A DNA stretch of 64,000 bases from Oceanospirillaceae bacterium. GTDB lineage: Bacteria > Pseudomonadota > Gammaproteobacteria > Pseudomonadales > Balneatricaceae. Of this stretch, positions 8,734-19,199 are shown piece by piece. Within the stretch, counting starts at the first letter, position 1. The number at the start of each line of letters is the position of its first letter. The stretch is taken from NCBI GenBank assembly GCA_013215505.1, contig JABSQZ010000015.1, positions 93,047-157,046 of the forward strand. Reading direction: 5' to 3'. The position numbers and the translations under genes are program-made. The notes beneath the pieces are model-generated. The model ran no database searches, was not told the origin of the DNA, and saw only the letters and a program-made list of their open reading frames with translations.

Positions 8734-9618
8734 ATGTCCTGCAAAACCTTCTGTCTTTCGCTGTTAATACTCGTCACCAGTTATTGTACTGCAGTGTCTG
8801 GGGCTGTCGTCGCTACTGACAAGGTGTTAACTTTCACTGCTATTCCGGATCAGGATCAGAGCCAGTTGCGGATGCGTTTTCAGCAGGTCGCCGATTATTT
8901 AACGACAGAACTTGGCGTGCAAGTTAACTACATTCCGGTTAAATCCTACGCGGCGGCGATTGGCGCCTTTCGCAATAACCAAGTGCAGTTGGCCTGGTTT
9001 GGTGGTCTGTCGGGGGTGCGCGCACGTCAACTGGTACCGGGCTCCCGGGCGATCGCTCAGGGGATCGAAGATCGCCAGTTCAAAAGCTATTTTATCGCTC
9101 ATCACTCAACCGGACTCAGCGCCAGTGACAGCTTTCCCCAGGGCATAGCGGGCAAGACTTTTACCTTCGGCTCTAAAGGTTCTACCTCGGGACGTTTAAT
9201 GCCCGAGTACTACATCCGCGAGCAGTGGCAGCGCTCCCCGCAACAACTGTTTAGTGCGGTAGGTTTTAGCGGTGATCACAGCCTGACTATCAGTCAAGTA
9301 CAAGCGGGTGCCTACCAGGTGGGGGCGGTCAATTATCAAGTGTGGCAAAGTATGTTGGCCGCCGGAAAAATCGATCAGAGCAAAGTATCAGTAATCTGGC
9401 AAACCCCGCAATACACGGATTATCAATGGACCATACGCGCAGGCGTAGACAGGGACTACGGCGCTGGCTTCAGTGACAAAGTGCAAGCGGCACTGCTGCA
9501 GATGCGCGATCCGCAGTTGTTGAAACAGTTTCCGCGCTCCGGCTTTATCAGGGCTGAGAATGCCGATTATCAGGCGATAAAAGAGACCGCTATCGCCCTG
9601 GATTTACTGCAACCTTAA
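8734..9618 (+). CDS. Putative selenate ABC transporter, periplasmic binding protein
   Basis: A 294-residue PhnD-superfamily binding protein. The stretches FTAIPDQDQSQLRMRF, VNYIPVKSYAAAIGAFR, VQLAWFGGLSGVRARQ and FTFGSKGSTSGRLMPEYY fit the subgroup annotated as putative selenate ABC transporter binding protein (TIGR04553 type). The ATG at 8734 gives a signal peptide (residues 1-23, to AVSG). The family is linked to selenium use by genome context; transport of selenate has to be taken from that, not from this sequence. It heads a three-gene operon. No selD, selA or selenocysteine gene is in the window. Confidence 0.85.
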   Translation: MSCKTFCLSLLILVTSYCTAVSGAVVATDKVLTFTAIPDQDQSQLRMRFQQVADYLTTELGVQVNYIPVKSYAAAIGAFRNNQVQLAWFGGLSGVRARQLVPGSRAIAQGIEDRQFKSYFIAHHSTGLSASDSFPQGIAGKTFTFGSKGSTSGRLMPEYYIREQWQRSPQQLFSAVGFSGDHSLTISQVQAGAYQVGAVNYQVWQSMLAAGKIDQSKVSVIWQTPQYTDYQWTIRAGVDRDYGAGFSDKVQAALLQMRDPQLLKQFPRSGFIRAENADYQAIKETAIALDLLQP

Positions 9619-9647
9619 ACCCTTTATTACAGCCAAAAGATAAAACT

Positions 9648-10298
9648 ATGTTGTTTAAACTCAGCCACTGCTCATTTTCTTACCACTCTAGATTGGTCCT
9701 GGATGATATTAGTCTGGGAATAAATGCCGGAGAAACGGTGGCGATTGTCGGCCAGAGTGGGGTGGGAAAATCTACTTTATTAAATCTGCTGGCCGCTCAG
9801 CACAGCGACAATATTGCCTATTGTACTCAAGATAGGCAGTTGATCAGCGGCCTAAACTGTTACAACAATATCTACCTGGGAAAGTTAGCCCAGTTTGGCG
9901 CGATTAAAAACTTACTGAATATGCTCAGGCCCAATGTGCAAGCTTTAGAAGAGATCAGTGCCATCGCCGAGCAACTGCACATCGCTGACAAATTGCAGGC
10001 ATCGGTTGGCAAGTTATCTGGTGGTCAGCAGCAGCGGGTGGCGGTTGCCAGGGCATTCTACCAGAGGCGACCGATATTTCTCGGTGATGAACCTGTGGCG
10101 AATTTAGATTCAGTCAGAGCTCAGCAAGTACTGCAGGCGATCTTACAGCGTCATCAGACTCAGGTTATCGCCTTGCACGACCGCGATTTAGCACTGCGTT
10201 ATTTTGATCGTATTATTGGTTTGCAACAGGGAAAAATTGTCCTGGACGCCGCCACCGCAGATGTAACGCAACAAGATTTGCAACAACTGTACTTGTGA
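9648..10298 (+). CDS. Putative selenate ABC transporter, ATP-binding protein
   Basis: A compact 216-residue PhnC-like ABC ATPase. It shows Walker A GQSGVGKS (residues 35-42), the signature LSGGQQQR, Walker B PIFLGDEPVANLD and an H-loop in ALHDRD. It starts 29 bases after the binding-protein gene and overlaps the permease gene by 4 bases (GTGA), so the three are co-translated. It powers import through the fused permease. Confidence 0.87.
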   Translation: MLFKLSHCSFSYHSRLVLDDISLGINAGETVAIVGQSGVGKSTLLNLLAAQHSDNIAYCTQDRQLISGLNCYNNIYLGKLAQFGAIKNLLNMLRPNVQALEEISAIAEQLHIADKLQASVGKLSGGQQQRVAVARAFYQRRPIFLGDEPVANLDSVRAQQVLQAILQRHQTQVIALHDRDLALRYFDRIIGLQQGKIVLDAATADVTQQDLQQLYL

Positions 10299-11812
10299 AT
10301 ACTCTTTCTAGCGGCAGCAGTGTAGGGCTTAAACTGCGCAACTTTAGCCTGCTGTTAGTGGCCGCGGGGTTGCTGGCGAGTATTTTCGCCGATGTGCAGA
10401 TATACGCCTCAGAGCCCTGGGCGCATTTGCGGATCATGTTGCAGGGGTTGTTCAGTCCCAGTATCAGCGACCCGCAACAGCTGGCAATAGATCTATTCTA
10501 TACTTTGAGTTTTGCGCTTATTGGGGTCAGTTTGGCGGCAGTGGCTGGTCTGCTGTTATCGCTGTTGTATCAACATCCATTAGTGCGATTTTGCTGTGCT
10601 TTTTTTCGCGCTATTCACGAGCTGTTTTGGGCGCTGTTATTTATGCAGTTGTTCGGGCTGTCGGCCAGTACCGCTATACTGGCAATAGCAATTCCCTACG
10701 CCTGCACTTTTGCCCGGGTATTCCACGATATATACCAGCACGCGCCAATAAAACTGCGTCAGCTGCCCGAATTGGCCGATAGTAAATTCAGTCATTTTCT
10801 GTATGTATTACTCCCCCAGGTATGGCCGCAAATGCGCTCTTATCTTCGCTATCGCTTTGAATGCGGAGTACGCACCAGCGCAGTGCTGGGTTTTGTCGGG
10901 CTACCAACCATAGGTTTTCATCTGGAAACTGCTTTTAAGCAGGGCGACTACTCTTATGCCGGCGCGCTGTTACTGGCATTTTTTCTGCTGATTGCCAGCA
11001 TCAAATATTGGTTGAAAGTCTATTTGCTGCCTGTGTATATAGGTATCGCACTGTGGTTTTTACCAGGCTCAGAATTCACTAACAGCAGTGATAATATCTG
11101 GCGTTTCTTTAGTGTCGATATCTGGCCCGCTGTGATCAAAACTGCAGATCAGTCGATTGTCGAAAAGCTATTGGCTTATGGGCAGTGGCTGAGTTCTCTA
11201 CTGTTACAGCAAGGGTTGCCGGGCATGGGGAGTACTTTGTTGCTGTCACTGATGGCCCTGGCTGCAACCGCGGTACTCTGCGTATTATTAGCGCCACTGC
11301 TGACCCTGATGCGCGGGCAATGGCTGGTAAATAGCGCTGGCCAATGCCTGTTACTAGTCATGCGTTCAACCCCTGAATACATTTTAGCTTTTGTCTTGTT
11401 GCTATTGCTCGGACCATCGATGTTGCCGGCGGTGATAGCACTGGCAATCCACAATTCTGGATTGATCAGTTTTTTACTGCAGCGCGATATTGCCGCGGCA
11501 CAAACGAGCACTACAGCAAGTGTCAGTTTTAGTGATTTCTTGTATAAAGTTATGCCCGATCTGTATGCTAAATTTATCTCTCTGCTGATGTATAGGGCAG
11601 AAATAATCTTGCGTGAAAGTGCTATTCTAGGTGTGTTGGGTGTGACCACTTTAGGTTTTTATATCGACTCGGCGTTTGAAGACTTGCGCTTCGATCGTGC
11701 ATTGGCACTACTCTTTTTGACCGCGTTGTTAAATGTCGTGGTTGATCAGCTATCCCGAAAACTGCAGCTGTGTTTTAGCGATCAGGGAATCAGAGTGAGG
11801 TCGAAAGATTAA
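10295..11812 (+). CDS. Putative selenate ABC transporter, fused double permease
   Basis: A 505-residue PhnE-type membrane protein about twice the usual permease length. It consists of two tandem permease domains. The first has its coupling region around VLLPQVWPQMRSYLRYRFE, then VLGFVGLPTIGFHL; the second repeats this as KVMPDLYAKFISLLMYRAE, then ILGVLGVTTLGFYI. The two halves therefore form the whole channel from one chain. The start is the GTG at 10295 within the GTGA overlap with the ATPase gene. It is the last gene of the operon. Confidence 0.86.
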   Translation: MNTLSSGSSVGLKLRNFSLLLVAAGLLASIFADVQIYASEPWAHLRIMLQGLFSPSISDPQQLAIDLFYTLSFALIGVSLAAVAGLLLSLLYQHPLVRFCCAFFRAIHELFWALLFMQLFGLSASTAILAIAIPYACTFARVFHDIYQHAPIKLRQLPELADSKFSHFLYVLLPQVWPQMRSYLRYRFECGVRTSAVLGFVGLPTIGFHLETAFKQGDYSYAGALLLAFFLLIASIKYWLKVYLLPVYIGIALWFLPGSEFTNSSDNIWRFFSVDIWPAVIKTADQSIVEKLLAYGQWLSSLLLQQGLPGMGSTLLLSLMALAATAVLCVLLAPLLTLMRGQWLVNSAGQCLLLVMRSTPEYILAFVLLLLLGPSMLPAVIALAIHNSGLISFLLQRDIAAAQTSTTASVSFSDFLYKVMPDLYAKFISLLMYRAEIILRESAILGVLGVTTLGFYIDSAFEDLRFDRALALLFLTALLNVVVDQLSRKLQLCFSDQGIRVRSKD

Positions 11813-12011
11813 GTTGTCTGCATTTAAGTGGCATAGGACTAAAATAAGCGGTTTTATAGTCACTTGAGAAGACAGCGAATTATTTACTGGTTTATAGAAC
11901 GTTTACTAAAATAACCTCGTCTGTTGCAACATTTACAGTAAATCCATTTGCGGCTTTTTTGCCCAAAGCAGACTATCCTTAATCATTATTGGTTTAATTT
12001 GAAAGGTGGTC

Positions 12012-12758
12012 ATGGAGCAGTTAAAAAGACTAGCGACAGCGCTGTGCTGCAGTTTCTTGCTGTGGCAATCGCCATTGATGGCGAACAATCTGGAGGATAT
12101 TACCATCCTCACCGAAGGCTATCCCCCCTATAATTACCTCGCAGAGAACGGCGAATTGCAAGGTATCGCTGTGGATTTACTGGTAGCGGCCTACAAAAAC
12201 GCCAATGTTGATTTTGATAAGAACAGCATAAAATTACAGCCCTGGCCAAGAGCCTATCGCAGCGCGCTACGCAGTGCTAATACTATGTTGTTCTCTATGA
12301 CCAGAACCCGCAGCAGAGAAAAATTGTTCAAGTGGGCGGGGCCAATCAGCAAAACCAGAATTGTGCTACTGGCGAAAAAAACCAAACGAGTGAGGGTGGC
12401 TACTGCCGATGAGATGACTCAGTACATCATTGGCGGGATTCGCAATGATATTGGTCTGCTGTTGGTGCGCGAGTTAGTGGCCGACAGCGGTCAGTTACTG
12501 ACATCTCCCTATGCCAGCTCGCTGGCAAACATGTTGAATTTAGGTCGCATTGATCTCTGGGCTTATGAAGAAAATGTTGCGAGCCATTTCCTGCGCCGCG
12601 AGGGCCTGGACCCGGCCGATTTTGAAGTGGTTTATACCTTAAGTGAAGCCGAGCTCTATTACGCCTTTAGCTTGAACACTGAGCAGCAGATAGTGGATGG
12701 GTTACAGAGCGTATTGGATCAATTTAGACTGACGATTGAAAATACTAAAAGTCCCTGA
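12012..12758 (+). CDS. Orphan periplasmic solute-binding protein, amino-acid type
   Basis: A 248-residue protein of the bacterial extracellular solute-binding family 3. A signal peptide (about residues 1-25, ending in the SPLMA region) is followed by ITILTEGYPPYNYL and LQGIAVDLL, the usual ligand-pocket strands. The ATG at 12012 follows AAAGGTGG; a GTG at 12006 is also possible. No permease or ATPase lies next to it, so it may serve a distant transporter or act as a sensor-type protein. Its own promoter should lie in the 200-base gap after the selenate operon. Confidence 0.78.
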   Translation: MEQLKRLATALCCSFLLWQSPLMANNLEDITILTEGYPPYNYLAENGELQGIAVDLLVAAYKNANVDFDKNSIKLQPWPRAYRSALRSANTMLFSMTRTRSREKLFKWAGPISKTRIVLLAKKTKRVRVATADEMTQYIIGGIRNDIGLLLVRELVADSGQLLTSPYASSLANMLNLGRIDLWAYEENVASHFLRREGLDPADFEVVYTLSEAELYYAFSLNTEQQIVDGLQSVLDQFRLTIENTKSP

Positions 12759-13023
12759 TGGGTTTGTTTAACAAGCGGTTTTGAGAAAAATATTTTAAGT
12801 GTAAATAATCCAGAGTAGATTTGTATGTTATATTGTCCGCCCGATCGAATTCTTTTGATCTCTGGCAAAATCTTGCGAGAAATACAGCCGTAGCATTCGG
12901 CTAAGTACAAATTTTCATATCACAGTAACACTTTCACTATAGTTACAAAATGTCCCACTGCAGGGTCGGCTTTTTGGTCGCGGTTGCAGCGATTTTTTCT
13001 GACTGAAAACTTATCGAGGAATA

Positions 13024-14241
13024 ATGAACACTGCATCTGTCGTTAAACCCCATCTCGCTATTTTAATTGTTCTATCGGCGATTGGGCCGGTGGCCTTGAA
13101 TATCTTTTTACCATCAATGCCCAACCTCACAGAATCATTAAATACCAGTCACGATATTTCTCAACTGACCCTGACTTTATATTTAGTAGCAACCGCCTGT
13201 GCGCAGTTAATTTTAGGGCCACTCTCCGACAAATATGGACGACGACCGGTGTTGTTAACCGGAGTCGGGGTCTATGTAGTGGCCAGTTTGGGCTGTGCTT
13301 TAGCTTTTAATATCGAACAGCTGATTTTTGGCAGAATATTGCAGGCGGCGGGAGGTTGCGCCGGTATTATTATTACCCGGGCCATTGTTCGGGACTTATA
13401 TGACCAACGCAAGTCCACCAGTATATTGGGTTATATGACCATGATTATGGCGGTAGCCCCTATGTTATCGCCTATCATCGGCGGTTACTTAGATCAGTGG
13501 TCCAGTTGGCGTGCCAGTTTTTACCTGGTGACTATTTTAGGTTTTGTCGTCTTTATACTGAGCTACAGTAAATTGTACGAGACCAATCATCAGCTGACTA
13601 ACGACATGAATCTGGGAAATATTTTTTCCAAGTACAAGCAATTGTTGGTTCAGCGCCAGTATTTAGGCTATGTGCTGGGAACTTCATTTGGCTCGGCGGT
13701 ATTTTTTGCTTTTATCGCCGGAGCGCCTTTTTACGCCACCAAGGTTCTCGGCTTACAACCCAGTGAATACGGCTTTTATTTTATTATGGTTTCCCTGGGG
13801 TATATGTCCGGCAATTTCATCTCGGGACGTTATGCCTCAAGGTTGTCAGAGCGGCAGATGCTGGACATGTCCTCAATTATCTTAGCTCTGGCCATCAGTG
13901 TGCTGATCTATTTTAGTTTCACCTCTTTAGATCACCCGGCTTACCTGTTTATGCCGATGGCGCTGGTTGCTTGCTCCAACGGCATCGCTATCCCCAATGG
14001 CATGTCTGGTGCGTTGAGTGTCAACCCGAAATTGGCCGGTACGGCTTCCGGTTTAGCGGGGTTCATTCAAATATCGCTGGGTGCGGCAGCCACTTTTGTG
14101 GTCGGATTTTTCCATGACGGCAGTGCGCTGCCGATGGTAATTTGCATGGTAGTAGCAGCGGTTTTATCTATCCTGGGTTTTAAGTTGATAGTGCAACATG
14201 AGAGAGATAGTGCTATAGAAGTGATGGATAATAAGTTGTAA
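13024..14241 (+). CDS. Bcr/CflA-family multidrug efflux MFS transporter
   Basis: A 405-residue, 12-helix major facilitator. The N-terminal PVALNIFLPSMPNL, the loop motif GPLSDKYGRRP between helices 2 and 3 and the following helices are typical of Bcr/CflA drug-proton antiporters. The ATG at 13024 follows GAGGAATA. Substrate unknown; in E. coli relatives these include bicyclomycin and sulfonamides. It stands alone on the plus strand. Confidence 0.87.
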   Translation: MNTASVVKPHLAILIVLSAIGPVALNIFLPSMPNLTESLNTSHDISQLTLTLYLVATACAQLILGPLSDKYGRRPVLLTGVGVYVVASLGCALAFNIEQLIFGRILQAAGGCAGIIITRAIVRDLYDQRKSTSILGYMTMIMAVAPMLSPIIGGYLDQWSSWRASFYLVTILGFVVFILSYSKLYETNHQLTNDMNLGNIFSKYKQLLVQRQYLGYVLGTSFGSAVFFAFIAGAPFYATKVLGLQPSEYGFYFIMVSLGYMSGNFISGRYASRLSERQMLDMSSIILALAISVLIYFSFTSLDHPAYLFMPMALVACSNGIAIPNGMSGALSVNPKLAGTASGLAGFIQISLGAAATFVVGFFHDGSALPMVICMVVAAVLSILGFKLIVQHERDSAIEVMDNKL

Positions 14242-14321
14242 GCAGGCAGGGAAACACATGCAACATTAACTTTCTGGCTAATACAGCGACAATAATAGTA
14301 ACAAACAAGGAACTGTTTGCC

Positions 14322-17300
14322 ATGAGATTTATATCTGCACTTATCGTCTGTGCTGCACTACTCATTAACCCAATGTCAGCGGGGCCGGTTCTGGCCCAAT
14401 CCAGTCCTGCACAAACGTCCAGAGTGTTGGATATCAGTGTGCGAAGCATTGATGGACGCATCGCCGCAGCGGTAACTTTTTCCACTAAAGTGCAGGGCAG
14501 TGTTGATTTAAATCCCTGGTTGAACATTGAAACTATTGCCGGGGAGCGTGTCGACGGCAGCTGGATATTAGATGAAAAAGCCAAAACCTTATACTTCACC
14601 AATATCGAGCCCGAGCAGAATTATTTAGTCACTGTGGCAGCGGGATTGCCACTGGCCAATCAACAATTTCTGCTTTTGGGAAGCACCGAGCAAATTGAAG
14701 TGGCGGCTATCAGCCCTATGTTGGGGTTTGCCGGTAATGGCAATTTACTGGCGGGTTCTCTCAGCGATGGACTGCCGGTTATCGCCGTTAATGTGCCGCA
14801 GGTAGATGTAGACTTTTACCGTATTCCCGAGAGTCAACTGGTGTCTTTTCTGTCCGAAAACAGCCGCAGAGGGCAGCTGGATTTCTGGCAAGTGGAAGAG
14901 TACATCGACAGTTTTGAGTTAGCTTATACCGCCAGGTTTGACTTGAAATTAGCCCGGAATCAAACAGCAACCAGTTATTTGCCGATTAAAAGTATCGCGG
15001 CACTGCAGCATCAAGGCGTGTATTTGGCAGTAATGCGCAAATCTGGAGAATACCGCTACTCCTATCCATCGACTTGGTTTGCAATCAGCGATTTAGGGGT
15101 GCACTTGCGCATCTATAGCGATAGGGCAGATGTGACTGTCAGCAGTTTAGCCAGCGCCGAGCCGATCTCGCAAGTGCAGTTGACACTGTTGGATGACAAT
15201 GGCCAACAAATAGCCCAGCGCAGTAGCGACGACACAGGTTTTGCTAGTTTCAGTCAGACGCAGCTGGATAAAGCCCAATTGTTGCTGGCCGTCAGCGGTT
15301 CGCAGACCTCGATTGTCAGGTTGTTTGGTCCGGTGTTGGATTTGTCTGAATTTCCGGTGTCCGGTATTGTTGACAGCCCGAGGCAGTTATTCTTTTATTC
15401 ACAGCGGGATCTGTATCGGCCCGGAGAAGCGCTGACTATCAGCGCGCTGTTACGCGATAGCGACGGTAAATTACTGCCACCGCAAGTGCTTACATTTAAA
15501 TTAAAGCGCCCCGATGGTCGCATCGCCAGTGAGCAGCGCCTGTCTGCCAATGTATTGGGTTACTATGCCAGCCACTGGCAGCTACCTAAAGATGCACCGA
15601 CCGGTCAGTGGTCTGTGACTGCACAGCTGGCCGGACAAGCTGCGACTAGCTATGTGTTGCAGGTTGAAGAGTTTCTTCCTGAACGCATGGAGCTGATCCT
15701 AGAGACGCCAGAGTTTGTGGCCACTGCTGCGCCCTATCAAGTGTCAGTCACCGGTAAATATTTATACGGAGCTCCCGCCAGCGGTAATCTGCTGCAGTCT
15801 GAATTAGTGACTAAAATAGCGGCTCATCCGTTTAAAGCCTTCAGCGATTTTTATTTTTCTAACCCGCAGATCGCAGATTTTAATCGACGTATCAGCTTGG
15901 ACGATGCAAGCTTAGATCAACAAGGGAAGCTGAACATAGCCCCTGACTCCTTCTGGAAAAAAGCGCCAACGCCACTGCAGTTGAAGGTCTATGCCAGTTT
16001 GTTGGATGCTGGCGGTCGCCCGGTAAGTCGTATCGCCAGTAGTTTTGCGCTGCCCGCTCAGCAACTTGTAGGCATCAGACCTATGTTTGCAGATGATACC
16101 GCCCCCTACGATAGCAACGCTAATTTTCAGCTGTTATTCACCGATGGTGCAGCGAAAATGGGCGTAGCAAACTTAAGCGTTAAATTGATTCGCGAACAGC
16201 GCAATTACCACTGGCTGTACACGCAGAGCGAGGGCTGGACTTCCGATTACACTGAACGCCACTACACAGTGTCCAATACCCAGATTAGTATAGTCGCAGG
16301 GAAAGTTGCCAATGTCTCACTGCCGGTCGACTGGGGGCACTACCGTCTGGAAGTGAGCAATCCTGAGACTAATATTGTCAGCGGTTATAAGTTTCGGGCC
16401 GGATGGAGCGCCGATGAAACAGTATTGGCGGGACGGCCGGATCGCATAGGTCTGGCACTGAATAAGCAGCGTTATAAGGTTGGTGATTGGGTTGAGGTCG
16501 AGATTAAGCCGCCTGCAGCGGGTCGTGGTTTTCTGTTGGTGGAATCCGACCAAGCTCTGCATCGCCAGCTAATCGATATCCCCGCCGAGGGCGCTAAGGT
16601 TTCCTTTGAAGTACAGCAGGGCTGGGACACGCATAATCTATACGTCTCAGTGTTGTTGATTCAACCTGGATCAGATCGACAGCAAAAACTGCCCAGGCGG
16701 ATGCTGGGTATTGCTCCTCTGAGGTTGGACAGAGAGATGCGTAAGTTACAGCTGACACTGAGCGCGCCAAGTAAAATACGACCTAATACTAAGTTGTCGG
16801 TGCCGGTAAAAGTGTCTGTGGCGCCCGGTGCCAGGGCAACAAATAAGCTCAGGGGGCCGGTACAATTAACTTTGGCGGCAGTGGATGTCGGGGTGTTAAA
16901 CATCTCCAGATTCGAGTCTCCCGATCCCTATACTGGCTTTTTCCAACAGCGCGCCTACTCAGTCGAGGCCCGGGACAGTTATGCCGATTTAATCAATGCC
17001 GATGCCGGGGTGCTAGCACAGCTAAAGTTTGGTGGTGATGGTGATTTAGTGCAGGGAGGGGAAGCGGATCCCGATGTGCAAATTGTCTCATTGTTTTCCG
17101 GGATAGTTGATGTGAACGCCGATGGTGAGGCGATTGTGGAAATGGATATTCCAAATTTTAATGGTCGCTTGCGCTTAATGGCGGTCGCGTTTTCCGCCGA
17201 TAGCTTTGGTGGTCAGCAACAGGAGTTGGAAGTGGCGGCGCCAATAGTGGCGCAGCTAAGTAAACCACGCTTTCTCAGAGGCTCTGATCAGAGTCAATTA

Positions 17301-19172
17301 GCATTGGAGTTGAATAACTTGTCGGGGTTGGAGCAACAGCTGGAGCTGCAGCTAAGTTTAGGCCAAGGACTGTCATTTAGCGCCGCTACTGGAGAGGGAA
17401 AGCAGCGCCAGAAACTGTCAGTGAGTTTAGCCAGCGGTGAAAAGCGGGTTCTGTATTTTCCCCTGCAGGCGGGGCTTGATTACGGTCCAGTAGCCATAGA
17501 TTTAAGCTTGGCGAACATCCAGCTGACCGACACTGCAGAAAAAAGTCAGCTTGCCAGGCACTGGCAGCTGTCGGTGCAACCGGCATGGGCTATTACTGAT
17601 CGGCAATGGCGGCAAGTATTGTCTCCCGGGCAGAGTTTTAACTTAGATGGCACGCAGTTAAGTGAGATGCTGGCGCAGGGGTTAAGCGGGCAGTTGAACG
17701 TATCATCGCGACCGCCACTGGATATCGCCAGCCACTTTTCGGCACTAAAAGCTTATCCCTACGGTTGTTTAGAGCAGACTACCAGCGGGGTTTTTCCACA
17801 GCTCTACGTAGACGATCAGCTGTTAGCAGAATTGGGAATCAGTGGCTCTGAGGGTGAGGCCAGAAGCAGTGCAATTAGGTTGGCAATAGCCAGATTGCAG
17901 GGGATGCAACGATCCAGTGGCGGTTTTGGACTCTGGTCCGAGCAGAGCCCGGAAGAGCACTGGCTGAGTGTCTATGTGTTGGACTTTCTGTTGCGGGCCA
18001 AAATGGCGGGGTATCAAGTTCCCGAGCAGAACCTGAAAAAGCTGCTGCAGCGAGTCTCAACTTACCTGCGCAATCCGGGAAAAATACGCAGCTACTACGA
18101 AAATATTAATAGTGAAACTAAGTTTGCCATCCGCGCTTATGCCGGGCAGGTACTGGCACGACATAAAGCGGCACCACTGTCTATTTTGCGGCAGATGTAC
18201 GATCGCAGAAACACCCATGAGACACCAATGGCACTGCTGCAGTTGGGCCTGGCGTTAGAAGCGGCAGGAGATAATAAAAGAGCGGCGCAGGCAATCGACG
18301 AGGCGCTATCCAGAGTCGATCAGTTCGGTTCTGAGAGTATTTACTACTCCAGCAGTGTGCGCGATTTAGCTCTGGGCAGCTTTTGGTTACTGGAGAGCGG
18401 TACCGTCAACAGTCATTGGCAGCCGTTATTACTTAAATTAGTGCAGCAGTTGCAAGAGCGACAGTGGCTGAGTACTCAGGAGCGCAATGCGCTGTTCCTG
18501 TTGGGTAAAGAGCTGAGAAAAAGCGCCGGATCAGAAATGCATTTAGCCTGGCAGTTGGCGGGCAATAAAATGCAACAGCAGCTCCAGCGGTTGCAAGTTG
18601 CATTGACTGACAATGATTTACAGCAAGCTATCGAGCTGCAGAATTTAGGTTCTGGCAATGTTTACCTGAATTTGCGTGCCTCCGGATATCAGCGTAATGT
18701 GCCGATGCCATTAGATAAAGGGTTGTGGTTGCAGCGTAAGTTCTATCAGTTAAATGGCCAGCCCTTTAGCGGTCAGAGTATTCGCAGCGGCGACAAGTTA
18801 ATAGTGGAGTTGACTGTCAGGGCCGACCGTCGCCTGCGTCACGCGCTGATAGTCGATCAGCTGCCCGCGGGGCTGGAGATAGAGAACCAGAACTTAGCGG
18901 ACAGCTATGATCAAAGTGATTTGCAATTGCATGGAGAATCTATTTCCCAGCTGATGGAAGATCTGCAAATCAACTATCAGGAGTACCGCGATGACAGGTT
19001 TGTGATGGCTTTAGACTTACCGGGAAAAAGAGTGCAGCGGCTATACTATTTAGTCCGTGCAGTAACTCCCGGCACTTTCAACATACCACCAACCTTTGCC
19101 GAAGACATGTACCGGCCGGAAATTCGCCATCAGGGTGCGGCGGCCGGGACCATTAAGGTCATTCCCCGATAA
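14322..19172 (+). CDS. Bacterial alpha-2-macroglobulin
   Basis: A 1616-residue periplasmic protease-trap protein. A signal peptide (residues 1-26, ending VLA-Q) is followed by repeated macroglobulin domains; LYRPGE near residues 364-369 marks MG2. The thioester motif GCLEQ has its reactive cysteine at residue 1149, and terpenoid-cyclase-like helices follow (GGFGLWSEQ and beyond). E. coli YfhM is a lipoprotein, but no lipobox cysteine is visible here, so this protein is probably soluble or attached otherwise. The pbpC gene follows 27 bases after the stop, the usual pairing for this family. Inferred role: to trap foreign proteases when the outer membrane is breached. Confidence 0.93.
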   Translation: MRFISALIVCAALLINPMSAGPVLAQSSPAQTSRVLDISVRSIDGRIAAAVTFSTKVQGSVDLNPWLNIETIAGERVDGSWILDEKAKTLYFTNIEPEQNYLVTVAAGLPLANQQFLLLGSTEQIEVAAISPMLGFAGNGNLLAGSLSDGLPVIAVNVPQVDVDFYRIPESQLVSFLSENSRRGQLDFWQVEEYIDSFELAYTARFDLKLARNQTATSYLPIKSIAALQHQGVYLAVMRKSGEYRYSYPSTWFAISDLGVHLRIYSDRADVTVSSLASAEPISQVQLTLLDDNGQQIAQRSSDDTGFASFSQTQLDKAQLLLAVSGSQTSIVRLFGPVLDLSEFPVSGIVDSPRQLFFYSQRDLYRPGEALTISALLRDSDGKLLPPQVLTFKLKRPDGRIASEQRLSANVLGYYASHWQLPKDAPTGQWSVTAQLAGQAATSYVLQVEEFLPERMELILETPEFVATAAPYQVSVTGKYLYGAPASGNLLQSELVTKIAAHPFKAFSDFYFSNPQIADFNRRISLDDASLDQQGKLNIAPDSFWKKAPTPLQLKVYASLLDAGGRPVSRIASSFALPAQQLVGIRPMFADDTAPYDSNANFQLLFTDGAAKMGVANLSVKLIREQRNYHWLYTQSEGWTSDYTERHYTVSNTQISIVAGKVANVSLPVDWGHYRLEVSNPETNIVSGYKFRAGWSADETVLAGRPDRIGLALNKQRYKVGDWVEVEIKPPAAGRGFLLVESDQALHRQLIDIPAEGAKVSFEVQQGWDTHNLYVSVLLIQPGSDRQQKLPRRMLGIAPLRLDREMRKLQLTLSAPSKIRPNTKLSVPVKVSVAPGARATNKLRGPVQLTLAAVDVGVLNISRFESPDPYTGFFQQRAYSVEARDSYADLINADAGVLAQLKFGGDGDLVQGGEADPDVQIVSLFSGIVDVNADGEAIVEMDIPNFNGRLRLMAVAFSADSFGGQQQELEVAAPIVAQLSKPRFLRGSDQSQLALELNNLSGLEQQLELQLSLGQGLSFSAATGEGKQRQKLSVSLASGEKRVLYFPLQAGLDYGPVAIDLSLANIQLTDTAEKSQLARHWQLSVQPAWAITDRQWRQVLSPGQSFNLDGTQLSEMLAQGLSGQLNVSSRPPLDIASHFSALKAYPYGCLEQTTSGVFPQLYVDDQLLAELGISGSEGEARSSAIRLAIARLQGMQRSSGGFGLWSEQSPEEHWLSVYVLDFLLRAKMAGYQVPEQNLKKLLQRVSTYLRNPGKIRSYYENINSETKFAIRAYAGQVLARHKAAPLSILRQMYDRRNTHETPMALLQLGLALEAAGDNKRAAQAIDEALSRVDQFGSESIYYSSSVRDLALGSFWLLESGTVNSHWQPLLLKLVQQLQERQWLSTQERNALFLLGKELRKSAGSEMHLAWQLAGNKMQQQLQRLQVALTDNDLQQAIELQNLGSGNVYLNLRASGYQRNVPMPLDKGLWLQRKFYQLNGQPFSGQSIRSGDKLIVELTVRADRRLRHALIVDQLPAGLEIENQNLADSYDQSDLQLHGESISQLMEDLQINYQEYRDDRFVMALDLPGKRVQRLYYLVRAVTPGTFNIPPTFAEDMYRPEIRHQGAAAGTIKVIPR

Positions 19173-19199
19173 CATGCAATGACAGGTAACTAGCAGCAG

